From positions 620,001 to 684,000 of the forward strand of contig JASJZC010000006.1 in assembly GCA_037178855.1 (NCBI GenBank): a stretch of DNA of 64,000 bases, in the 5' to 3' direction. Numbering within the stretch: the first letter of the stretch is position 1; each line of letters begins with the position of its first letter. The stretch comes from Oscheius sp. JU75. Lineage: Eukaryota > Nematoda > Chromadorea > Rhabditida > Rhabditidae. Both the position numbers and the translations under genes were made by a program. A model generated the notes under the pieces. It was not told where the DNA came from and ran no database searches. It worked only from the letters and a program-made list of their open reading frames with translations. This document shows positions 10,936 through 20,900 of this stretch, piece by piece.

Positions 10936-12352
10936 CGTGGATACAAATGATGACAGCAACTTTAATATTTCCGGCATTGCTAATCTTCACATTGCCGTTC
11001 GTCAGGGAGATGAGAAACTTGTTCAATTGCTGATTGATAAAGGAGTCGATGTAAATGGCAAAGAGGGCACATATAACTACTCTCCTTTGCATGTTGCTAC
11101 CTTAATTGGTCGCATTAACATGGTCAAGCTTCTCCTTTGGCATGGAGCCATCGTCGACGGTTGCAATCATATTCTCATCACCCCACTGTATCTTGCTGCC
11201 CAAGAGGGACATGGTCAGATTGTGAATACACTCCTCGAGGAAGGAGCTTTAGTCTCTTCAGAGGATAAATATGAATCTATTTTCGACAGTGAAAACATCG
11301 ATCACGCCACTCCGTTGCACGCCGCTACCCTTCATGGACATCATCTGGTCTTGGAAATGCTCATCGCGGCAGGAGCTTCGGCCTCTTCAAAGAATAAAGA
11401 TGGGTGGACTCCTTTACATTTTGCTGTAGAACGTAATCACATTAAATGTGCCAGGACCCTGCTCAAGTACCGTGCGCCGATTGATGCCGAAACTGTGAGC
11501 GGCACTACTCCTCTTTATTTTGACATGACCAAGCTTCTCCTACAAAATGGAGCTATCATCGACAGTGAAGATGAGGATCACGCCACTCCACTGCACTTTG
11601 CTGCTCAAGAGGGACATGGTCAGATTGTGAATACACTCCTCGAGGCAGGAGCTTCGGTCACTTCAAAGAATAATGGTGGGTGGACTCCTCTACATTTTGC
11701 TGTTGAGCATAGTCACGTTGAATGTGCCAGGACCCTGCTCAAGTACCGTGCGCCGATTGATGCCGAAACTGTGAGCGGCACTACTCCTCTTTATTTTGCT
11801 GCCCGGGATGGTCATGAACTAATGGTAAAGCTTCTACTCGACGAGAATGCTGATCTTAATGCATGTGATTGCGACGGACAAACTCCTCTTCATATCGCTT
11901 GTAGAAGAGATATGATCAAAGTTGTTAAAATGCTGCTTCAATACAAGGTTATGATCGAAGTCACCGACAAATATGGATGGTCACCTCTTCAATTAGCTTG
12001 CTGCAAAGGTGCAATCAACTGCGTCATTTATCTTCTTGAACGTGGTGCTAATCCGAACAGGACAGCCAAAGAAGATTACACTGCGCTACATATCGCTACG
12101 CATGCTAAGCACGCCGATATTGTCAAAATCCTCATCCAATATGGAGCCAATGTAGACGCCCGTTGTATCGTTCTTCACACAGCACTACACATTTCCAGTT
12201 TTAAAGGATACGTTGACATTGTAACTCTTCTCCTACAAGCTGGCGCCAATCCTAATAGTGCGAACGAGTTCAATGATACTCCTCTACAGCTTGCTCGGGC
12301 AGAAGGTCACAACGGAGTAGCAGACATTCTAGTGAAATATGGAGCCCGTTAG
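10868..12352 (+). CDS. Ankyrin-repeat protein, 5' end disrupted
   Basis: An open frame of 494 codons, stop at 12350-12352, holding about 14 ankyrin repeats (TPLHxA...LLL..GA consensus, e.g. DGWTPLHFAVERNHIKCART, SGTTPLYFAARDGHELMVKL). Such arrays are protein-interaction scaffolds. The frame begins after an in-frame TAG, and the first ATG in it is at 11120, already inside repeat 2; upstream coding sequence (EPTDFRDFFPVPRRAAVDLL) is in the same frame but behind the stop. So this is a recently 5'-damaged gene, or it uses an internal start or an unseen exon. Repeats 5-6 and 8-9 are nearly identical at DNA level (about 11380-11520 and 11665-11805), and repeat 6 is shortened (LYF directly followed by DMTKLLL), a sign of unequal exchange. 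AATAAA follows at about 12377. Confidence 0.65.
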   Translation: MLKEFISQESQDVQQAFEVLKKSVDTNDDSNFNISGIANLHIAVRQGDEKLVQLLIDKGVDVNGKEGTYNYSPLHVATLIGRINMVKLLLWHGAIVDGCNHILITPLYLAAQEGHGQIVNTLLEEGALVSSEDKYESIFDSENIDHATPLHAATLHGHHLVLEMLIAAGASASSKNKDGWTPLHFAVERNHIKCARTLLKYRAPIDAETVSGTTPLYFDMTKLLLQNGAIIDSEDEDHATPLHFAAQEGHGQIVNTLLEAGASVTSKNNGGWTPLHFAVEHSHVECARTLLKYRAPIDAETVSGTTPLYFAARDGHELMVKLLLDENADLNACDCDGQTPLHIACRRDMIKVVKMLLQYKVMIEVTDKYGWSPLQLACCKGAINCVIYLLERGANPNRTAKEDYTALHIATHAKHADIVKILIQYGANVDARCIVLHTALHISSFKGYVDIVTLLLQAGANPNSANEFNDTPLQLARAEGHNGVADILVKYGAR

Positions 12353-12408
12353 ACGAACAAACATCCAACAACAACAAATAAAAAATCATGTTTGTATATG
12401 TTGCAGTT

Positions 12409-12460
12409 CAATATGGTAAAACTACATATTGAACGTTCAATATGCAGTTTTACCAGATTG
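12409..12460. repeat. Near-perfect 26-bp palindrome
   Basis: Two 26-base arms with no spacer, matching at 24 positions (arm 1 starts CAATATGGTAAAACTAC, arm 2 ends AGTTTTACCAGATTG). It lies just past the ankyrin gene's polyadenylation signal. Could be a hairpin in the 3' UTR or a small foldback element. Confidence 0.75.
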
Positions 12461-12469
12461 TGCAATTTT

Positions 12470-12800
12470 CTTCATTTTTATCTATTTTTTGGCAAAGCAG
12501 AAGGTTTCCTGTACCTGGCAATCGTCCTCCTCGTCCACAATCAGGCTACTCAAGTGCAGACAGAAGGCTTATCGCAGCTGCTCCTCGTCTCGTTGGCCCT
12601 GTCGTAGCAGCTATCGTGCTCCACACAGGCCAAACGGACTGTCTTGTAGAGCGACGTCTTGGGTCCTGGTCAGCAGATTGGCCAGATCCCTGTTCTAGGA
12701 TCTACTTAGGTTTTTATTGAGGCATGATGTCCAATGAACAAACTTGTCATTATTTTTTGCTCCAATCTCGTTGGACGTTTTAGCATCTATACCCCGTTCG
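12470..12800. other. Non-coding interval
   Basis: No ORF here shows family features; short open frames on the + strand have Arg/Ser/Pro-rich random composition. Confidence 0.4.
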
Positions 12801-12824
12801 TTCCCAACCCCAAGAATCATTATA

Positions 12825-13080
12825 ACTGCTTCCCATTGGAGAGACAGGTACTGGAAAGACTACCCTGATAAACAGTTTTGCCATTATTCACGGTATGCCA
12901 CTCTGGACGAGACCATAGAAAATGGACCGGTAGCTCTGGCCAATGTTGGTTTCACTTACAGTGCTGCTATAAGTTGTTCTATATGTTTTTCAAGAAGTTG
13001 CAGTGTATAAGAGGAAAGCCTGTCTACTTGAGATGCTCGTCTAGTGATGCGAATAAAGAAGTTGTGATGTATCTGGAGTG
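12825..13080 (+). pseudogene. AIG1-like GTPase N-terminal remnant (P-loop)
   Basis: One frame reads a perfect Walker A/G1 motif, GETGTGKTTLINSFA, from about 12839. About 15 bases later the reading continues only in another frame (YATLDETIENGPVALANVGF), which resembles the segment after the P-loop in nematode AIG1-like GTPases. The frame change (no room for an intron) and a stop in the first frame mark it as a pseudogene fragment. Better-preserved relatives of the downstream part of this family lie at 60-64 kb. It sits directly behind the ankyrin gene, whose 5' segment also recurs beside that cluster. Confidence 0.65.
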
Positions 13081-13541
13081 ATTCATACTCAGGGCAGGTG
13101 GACAAAAGGGAATAGAAACCGGGCAAAGTAAGAAGGAGTCTGGTTATAACTGTCATTGAGCCCCTTTAGGGGCGATAACAATACTTGAATAGAAAGTTGG
13201 GCTGGGGGATAGCAAATGGGTTCGAAAGATAGAATTGGTTCAAAGCTTTCGAAAGTAAGTGTGTTCAAGAAACAGGAAGTGTAGTCAAAGAGTGGGCAGT
13301 GGGTTTAACTGATCAACAGTGGTCTTTAGCAATTGTTTTACAGAAAAAATGAAAGGGTAGCTACGCCCTGAAGGGGCGGTGGCCTAACTTTTTAAATCCA
13401 ATTTTGCTTCTTTTTTTTTAGCAAAACAAAACTTTTATAGTTTTTTAGAAACTAGCTTCTGTAATAAATTCGACAAAGAATTTTTATATAGTAGTTTCCA
13501 GAAAGCGCAAACAAACCAAGTAAAAACAGGGACAGACAAAT
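13081..13541. other. Non-coding interval
   Basis: AT-rich and without credible ORFs. Two short GC-rich pieces (GAGCCCCTTTAGGGGC and CGCCCTGAAGGGGCGG) each form a small perfect hairpin. Confidence 0.4.
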
Positions 13542-14910
13542 TTAATACCACTGTTTCTGCAAATACATTTCATATGAAGTTATATCGGCCACCGAGGAGG
13601 AGAGACGTTGGAGCAGCTTGACTCGACTCTTCTTCTGGCGCTGAGTGATCCAGTGAAGGAGGTAGGGAGAGAGTACACAGTAGAGAGGGATTATCTGAAA
13701 GAGATGGTGTATCTCTCTGTCTCTCTGTCACTCGGTCTTCTTGGAACTCACATAGACGCCAGCATATGCTGCCCTGATGGTCATTTTTTCCGTGGTAAAG
13801 TCGACCAACAACGGGATGGAAAAGTTTGCACAATTGAAGAAGGCGAATGTAATAACGTGGAATAACATCCAGGGGAGTAGCAAGTTCAAAGAGGCGAGAT
13901 TCTCCGCGACTTGGTATGCAGTGGTCACGTCAAAGATGAGTCTGCTTCTCTTCTTGTAGTTCACCAACCAGATGAGAAAGAAGCACAAAATGGCAGTGAG
14001 TTCAAGGGCCAGAGCAAAGTAACTGGATAAGGTCACTCCCTCCTGGGTGTACTTGTTCACAGCGGAACAGTAGAGCTCTTCTCCGCTTAGAGGAGTGTTG
14101 TGTTGACTGTGGAAGATCATAAAAATGGAAGCAAGGATCTGAAAGCTGCCTCTGTCTCTCTGTCTCTCCAAAACACACCGCCAAAATTGACAGATGAAAT
14201 CCAAAATAAGATGTACACTTCTCATAGCTTCCAACTCTTAAAGTGGCAATAGTCCTCTCAATCACGATGGCCACATTTATAGGCACGAAGCTCATCATGG
14301 CTATATTCATAGGCTGTCTCAGTAACAGGCACATCTGCACCGGGACTATGACTTGACATCCGGAAGTTGATGTCAAGTACAGATAGAGATGAGTCCCCTG
14401 CAAAAGGACAGATTGTTTACCCAGAACCAAGGCTATCATTTCCGTGGGAATGAGAGAATTTTGGTGGAATCGAGACGTTCTCATGCGGAAATAGGGTAAC
14501 AAGAAATAGATGGTGTGTAAACCGAACATACCTGTAGAAATATTGTGAAAATACTGTGGACTATGTTGGAGATCAGGGAAATGGCCATGATTATCTGGGA
14601 ATTTGTCGTGAGGGACAGAGAGACATGGAAACAGAGACAGATACAAAGACAGAGACTCACCTTCACATTCCTATGGAAATAGACCTTCCTGAATCCGTTG
14701 CCAAAGAACCAAAGATTCGAACAGATAGCAGCCAGACTGAACAGGATGTGACTGCCAATGACACCCTAAACCCCTCGAATGACTCCCAAAATTTAAAAAC
14801 CTAACCTTGAACAGCCCGCTCTGAATGTAAAAGTTTCCCTCATCGCACAAGTTCATTCCCTCACTGTTGAAGACGTCTCTTGGATTGACGTCAGCAGCTA
14901 CAAGATCCAT
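13542..14910 (-). CDS. Serpentine chemoreceptor, Sra/Sre-like
   Basis: Multi-exon 7TM protein starting at the ATG at 14908-14910 (MDLVAADVNPRDVF). Extracellular N-terminus, then TM1 (HILFSLAAICSNLWFFGNGF) followed by the family-typical FHRNVK, TM2 (AISLISNIVHSIFTIFLQ), a Cys-containing loop (GCQVIVPVQMCLLLRQ), TM3 ending in the hallmark VIERTIATLRVGSYEK, TM4-5 (YFALALELTAILCFFLIWLV), the conserved YQVAENLASLNLLLPWM, and TM7 (IIPLYCVLSPYLLHWI) with a basic tail ending QKQWY. These signatures place it in the nematode Sra/Srab/Sre superfamily of chemosensory GPCRs, usually in ciliated sensory neurons. Introns are short, several with TCTCTG tracts. This is the best single indicator that the DNA is from a nematode. 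Confidence 0.8.
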
Positions 14911-15994
14911 TCTTTAGGACAAGTAGAGTAGAAAAAATACGAGGAGTGACGAGAGTGTCCCGATTCGGAATCAGGGAGTTGGACAGAGGAAGAAGGCGGG
15001 ACGAGCCACCAACTACGGACCAAAGGTGGGAGGTCTGTTTCCGGAAGAGGACAAACGACAACAGACGGATTAGAATAAAGAGAGAAAATTGACGTCAAAG
15101 ATCCGAGACAGGAATAGATTCCAGATCAGGAAGCTCAAGAGGACAAGGAACATGTGTGAGACAGTATGAGTCAACGATCAGACTCTGGAGACGGGAACTG
15201 AACATATCGAGAGAGGAACAGTGGGGCAGAGAATGAGTATGAGTAAGAGCGTGGACCCGGATCGAAAGGGACAGTAACAGTGAGTTGAATCTTCCGAACT
15301 GCTACCAAGAAGTTTAAATTCAACCTGTGACTGTGGAACAGCTCAAAAAACTTTGAGAATGAGAGAGTCAATTGACTTCTCCAAAAGACGAGACAACATT
15401 CGAAACGCTAATTACTACTGTGGGAAACAGAGGCAATATCAAATACAGCTAGTCAGCAGATCAGGCGCCCAGAATGTAGCAGCTGTCTGTTGATAGAGTA
15501 CGAGGACAGCCAAAATGTTCTGTCTCTCTCTCTCTTCGCCATAGGGAATCAGTCAGTCGTGTGATTCGGCAGTAACACATCGTCCTGTTCAGAATAGGTT
15601 GTCTCTAATTGCCATGAAAAGTTTTGTTCTGCTATTCAAATAAAAAACTGCAAGTTACAAAACATTCAAAACAGAATCTAGATGTGCTACCCAAGCAGTC
15701 TCGACAATCTCACCCCTGATAGAAGGTCGTCTCGTCTATCGGATGAATTTAAAAGAAGAACACGACTCTGGGATCAATAGAAGCGACCTCACCGTTAGCT
15801 ATTCGAATAGTTCGTTTGCTCTTCCCTTTAGATAGAGAATCAGGAACAAAGACAGGGACGGAGACATAGACATAGACAGAGAGACAAGCAAACTTCCAGA
15901 ATCACTCGAGTCTGTCGTCGAACCCTGCCCAATGTCCCCGTCGATTCGCCGTGACTCAAAACTGGCCGAGCGTCATGCCTCTGAAGCACGCTGT
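14911..15994. other. Upstream region, no gene seen
   Basis: Contains short antisense-type ORFs without domain features and a purine-rich repeat near 15850-15890. No supportable gene. Confidence 0.4.
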
Positions 15995-16331
15995 CCATGT
16001 GGCCTTTGATGCTGAACCCTTTCGACATCTCCTACAGCGTGTACAGTCTGGTTAGGACGACGAACTGCTTCGGTCTGGAGGCTCTGACCTTCGTCGACAC
16101 CCCTGCTCCAACAGCTCAGTCTCCGGGTTTCGTTCTGGACCATCTCCTTCCGCTACGAGCTCGACGTCATCGGCTACAGCAGTCGTCACAGCCCATCCTC
16201 TGAACGCTACAGTACCGTGGCGAGATTCTCATCCTCAGCACGAGCAACGTCGTCACGCGCGGCTACGGCAAGCACGTGATGCGAGCCGTGGAACAGTGGC
16301 TCGTGAGCTACTACCAGAACTGGGCGCGCTG
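15995..16331 (+). pseudogene. Degenerate coding fragment, family unknown
   Basis: Two stretches have coding-like codon choice but lie in different frames without room for an intron: FWTISFRYELDVIGYSSRHS followed by ILILSTSNVVTRGYGKHVMR and QWLVSYYQNWAR with a stop at about 16331. AATAAA follows within 40 bases. Looks like the 3' end of a decayed gene; I do not recognise the family. Confidence 0.35.
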
Positions 16332-16966
16332 AGAGGAAATCTAGAAGGAACGCTCAATGGAATAAATGTTGAAAATGCTTGATTAAGCTTCATGTTTACG
16401 TCCAGTCCCCAATACCGGGAACTTGCACAAAAATAGGCAGGAGATTAGAAAAATGCCGGGATGTGTACTCAAAGACAGTATGCTCAATGAGATACTGTTC
16501 TTCTTGTCTAGGACTGTTTAATGTTCAGAGACACTCGACTCTCGGCTACTGTTCCTATTTTACCTAGCCAGTTCACTTGAATCTAGCTTTCTGTTTTAAA
16601 CTGTACTGACTCTCGAATGATCTCCACCTCGGTAGCTTGTCTAGGACATTCTTTACACTGTCTGTCAGAAATCCTGTACTCTTGTCTCCCACTCCATCTA
16701 CTGTCTTTTTTATTCTGTCAAGTTCAGTGTCTTGGTTCATGACCACATTCTCTGAACATTGTCTCCCCTGTATTTTTCTGTCGTTCTTCATGTCCCTCCT
16801 ACATTATGCCCCTGCCTCTGTCTATATCTCTGTTTCTGTCACTGTCCCTATATTTTCCTTGTCTCTGTCTCACCCACTTTCTCTCACTCACTCACTCTTT
16901 CCCTTTTCTCCAAAAGTGACCGTAAAACTTTATAAAATCACAGAAAGCGTACAAACACTCGTCTAC
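16332..16966. other. Non-coding interval with pyrimidine-rich tract
   Basis: CTCTGTC-type repeat at about 16800-16915. No gene seen on either strand. Confidence 0.5.
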
Positions 16967-17765
16967 TTATGCCAGTGCCTCTTCCCCGAACTTCTTGACA
17001 TGGACATCGTTCTTGTGCGGCAGACAGGTCTCATTGTGAACGTAGGAATCACACGGATAGCACCAGACGGACAGATCGGCCAGGCTTAGAGCCATCGGAT
17101 GCTCTGGGCTGGCATGTTCTACGGCGTGTCCGTGTACGTGGCGACCGCAATTGGCCTTAAATTTTTGGGGGTAAAATTAGAAAAAAAAGGGGTGCCTGGA
17201 AGCAGGCGAGACAGATCCAGACCTCGGCTCCTATTTCACAGACTGAACAGACGGCATTGGGATCGATTCCAGTGGCTGGGAGCGGGGAGACCTAAAAATA
17301 TATAAATTTGACCGCCAGTTTCAAGTTTCGGAACTTTTTTCTGCAAAAAGCAGATTTCCTTCGGAGCCTAGTAATCTGACACTGTCTAGAGGCCTCAGGT
17401 TCGACTCCTTCCCATAGTAAACATCATTATTTATATTATTTTTACTTCTTTTTCATAAAAAAAAAACTCTAAAATGGCAGTTTTTTCATGGCCTAGTGGC
17501 CTAAGGCGCTCTTACCACCCAGTCGTACCTGGTTCGACTCCTCTCACTAACAAAGCTTTTTCTCACGTTTCTAGCCTGTTAAGGAACGGTGTTAACTGGG
17601 TTGAACAGACTATAGCCTCATTTTTTCCATTTTAACAACTTTTTCCACAAAAAAGATTTCAACCTTTTCAAGATGCGGACAGCTGCTGAGCGGGACGACC
17701 GCGTGTAAAGCTCCGAAAAGGGCCTCCTCTTCTAGATCGGCTGTCGACGATGACGGTCCCGCCAT
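16967..17765 (-). CDS. Stand-alone ZnF-UBP (BUZ) ubiquitin-binding protein
   Basis: Three exons (17765-17664, 17291-17196, 17155-16967) give 128 aa that are almost only one zinc finger of the UBP/BUZ type, as in HDAC6 and several deubiquitinases. Seen in order: CPHL, VSPLP, CSVC, WICLACFQANCGRHVHGHAV, EHPMALSLADLSVWCYPCDS and YVHN. The zinc-ligand Cys/His set and the SVWCY element that lines the pocket for the ubiquitin C-terminus are present. There is no deacetylase or protease domain, so it probably binds free ubiquitin C-termini as an adaptor. The second intron (17156-17195) is GC-AG; the first holds two tRNA-like sequences. The start lies 150 bp downstream of the PRPF6 stop on the same strand, a spacing typical of a nematode operon. 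Confidence 0.8.
17354..17420 (+). repeat. tRNA-like sequence (intronic)
   Basis: Has A-box-like GAGCCTAGTAATC and B-box-like CAGGTTCGACTCC, but no convincing acceptor stem or anticodon arm. Lies antisense in the first intron of the ZnF-UBP gene. Confidence 0.5.
17488..17548 (+). repeat. tRNA-like sequence (intronic)
   Basis: A-box TGGCCTAGTGG and B-box TGGTTCGACTCC at tRNA spacing; the stems pair poorly. Same intron as the copy at 17354. Confidence 0.6.
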
Positions 17766-17915
17766 TCTATTATTTTAAATACCTTGAAATTGGTCTTAAA
17801 AGGTGGGTATATTAATAAGGAATGTAAGGTTCGAAAAACGTGCTTTAACGCACCAAAAAATGGCTAAATGACATGATTTATGAATATAAAAAAGCACTGA
17901 ATATATAATCAACGT
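17766..17915 (-). promoter_or_regulatory. Putative intercistronic region of an operon
   Basis: 150 bp between the PRPF6 stop and the ZnF-UBP start, AT-rich with T-rich stretches on the minus strand. A possible downstream trans-splice acceptor (CAATTTCAAG) precedes the ATG by about 17 bases. Confidence 0.4.
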
Positions 17916-20900
17916 CTAGGTTGGAATGGTGACCTGTTCGGCAGCCCATTTAAGAATCTCGTCCGTCTTCTTCCTCCAATTACGGACGTCCTTGGTGAGG
18001 GCTGTCCACATCTCGCCGTGGCGCGGCTCCGCATCGCAGCACTTCTTGACGACTTTTTCTTGATCTTCCTGGAAAAAGATGGGGGTTTTTTGGGGGACAA
18101 AAAGTTATATTCGCAGCCATGTGATGGTATTTTGATCGGAAAACTGTAGTATTCCAGCCAGATAACTGTAGCAATACAATTTTAGCTAGTACACTTGAAT
18201 TTCAGTACGAAATAAAAAAATTATAATACTGACCGCACAAATATGCACCGATCCTGACAAATAAATTCAGCTTTAAGACAGATCGACTGTTAGGAGAGGA
18301 AGCAGTACAATGTGGTATGCATAGAAATGCTATATCGTATCCTGATAGCTTGTGAAACACAGCGCGATTTTTTTCTTAGGATAACAGACCTTTCTGAATC
18401 GCAAAACTTCAGCAATCTCCACAGGCTATTATAACACTATTTTGTCTTTAAAAATAGTCAAATTTTCTAGACCGTAACAGGTATTTTGTCGGGGAGAAAA
18501 CTTCAGAAAGCTTGTGAGCGGAACTGTTAGCCGAAACAGCTCGATTTTTGGCAATTTAAATGCCTAGTTTTTCGAGTCAACAAAATTATAACATCTGCGA
18601 TCTTGTTAGAATAACAAAAATTACAAGTTTAACGCAGGTCATAGCTCGCAAAACAGCCTTTTCTTCAAGAAAAAAAAGTTAGAGGAACTTAAAGCCTAAA
18701 GGAATGTGACGATGACGAGTTTCAAACTCCAATTTCTCGGGGGAGAAAATTAAACAAACCTCAGTCCCATGAACTAGTTCAAACTTGTAAAACTGAGCCC
18801 AGGCATCTCCGAGATCGTTGTCCACATTCACGGCGCGATTCAGCCATTCTCGCGCCTTCTTTACCTGAAAATTATGATTTTTTCGGGGCTAAAAATACCA
18901 AGAACTCACTTTTCTCTCCGCCCAGAAGAGCCTAGCTGCGGCTACCAGCACATAGGGATTATGCTCGCATTTTTTCAGAGCATCGACGGATTTGGCTCTA
19001 CGGCCGTGTCGTTCCTCCATCCAGATGGCCTCGGCCCATAGACGACCCGAATTTTCACATTCCTGAAGCGCTCGGGCTAGTTTTTCCGCCGCGAGCTCAG
19101 GTAAATTAAGTCGTTTTTCAAGGCGGATTGAAGCCATCCAGAGGTCTTCGTTCTTCGGATTGCGGAGACGAGCCTTCTCCAGATCAGAGCGGGCCTTGGT
19201 CGGATTGCCTTGGTTCTCCTCGAGACGACTGAGAAGAATCCATAGGGGTATAGCGCCCTGGCAGCGACGGACCTGGAAATTTAGGGCATGGATACATAGA
19301 AAAACTTAACCGCTCTGACTTTGCGAAAATTGATCATTCTTACCCCCAAAAGGTGGTTCAGGCGATGTCAAAAACTTTTGCCAATCCTAGGAATCGAACC
19401 CGCCATGTTTTGTTTCGTAGTCGGAGTGCTAATCGACTGCACCATTCCGACAAACTACGGTATGATACGCAAATAGGAAGAAGTTTAAATTAGGGCTAAA
19501 AATGTAATAGAATAGAACCTACCCCCTGAGTATACCACTGTCGGGCCTCCTCCGCATTGAATTGCTGCTCGCAGATCTGTCCGAGCATCATATAGAGCTT
19601 AGCAAAGTCCGGATAGTTCTCTAGGCCCTCCTTGCAGAGCTTCTTTGCCTCGTCCAGATTATCAAGACACCATTCAAGATGGGCGCTCTTCATCCAAAGA
19701 CGCGAGGAGGGCGCCGTCCTTCGAGCCTTTTCCAGCAGCTTGCGGGCCCTCTGGAACTCGTTATTCTCGCTCTCTAGCTTGACAGCAGCCATCCAGATGC
19801 CCTCGCTGTTGGGATTGTGCTCGAAGGCCTCCTTGAGAATCTGACGGGCTTGCGTCACGTCACCATTGAGCCAGCGCGATTTGGCGTGCATGAGCCAGAG
19901 AACTTCGGCCCGCGGGACGGCCTGGGTGGCCCGCTCGAGTAGACTCTCGTATTCTTGGCTGAAAGTTAAGGGTTTTTGGTATTTTTTTTATCAACAGAAA
20001 TGAGGACAATGATCTATTTTAAGCATGTGGCCAGGGTAATTCGAGCAACGAAGATGGCTATGACCCTTTTGGGACTAACTACATTGTAAACCGGTCATCT
20101 TCCTACCTCGGGAGCCTTTCCCAAAACTTTTCCACCTCAAAACGGTCTCTAAATAGTCCCAAAGTAGCGGTTGTGACCACAAATGCTGTCTAACTGCGGT
20201 GGTTGTGGCCTCGCAAAGAACCCTTAAAAAATTTAGTGAGACAGTTGGTGTATCTTTGCGGCTCTCTTACTACTTTTGCCATGTCTAGAATCTTATTTTC
20301 CGTACAAGATCTTTTTGTTTAAAAAAAAACAAAGACTTACACAGTTCCATGGCTCTTCTCGAAATGCGCTGCGGCGAGCCAGATGCTCCGCTTGGACAGA
20401 TGCTGCAGAGCGTGGCCGTAGACAGCCCGAGCACAGGCCACGGCCCCATTCTTCTCGAACTGCTCCGCGTCTTCCATCCACGTGTCCTTGCGATCCTCGT
20501 CCTCAACGCCGTAGCTGATCACGTGGCGACTTAAATTTGGGTTTTTTTTATCCGAAAAATAAAAAAAAACTGACATGATAGACTGGCAGGTTAGTGGACA
20601 GCCGGCCTTCTCGCAGTCCTGGGCATCCTTGAGCCACTGGTCGCGGTTCATTTCGACGCCGTTGGCTCTTAGGGAGGTGATGGACTTGCTGATAATCTTA
20701 TCCACGGTGTCACTCTGGCCGCGCGTTTCTTCGAGCTTCGCGGCAGAGAGCCAGATTTGTCTGTCGGTCGGAATATGCTCACGGGCCTTGTTAAGAACCT
20801 AGAAATCGACATTTATATGAGGTTCCATGACATCTATTTTGGTAAAATATTATAACTTTTGGCCTGTTCGACACCATTTTTAAAAATCTGCTCACTGGAA

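Noticed and set aside
20274-20705. Several overlapping + and - frames opposite PRPF6
   Set aside because: Antisense or shifted shadows of PRPF6 exons, whose HAT-repeat frame is unambiguous.
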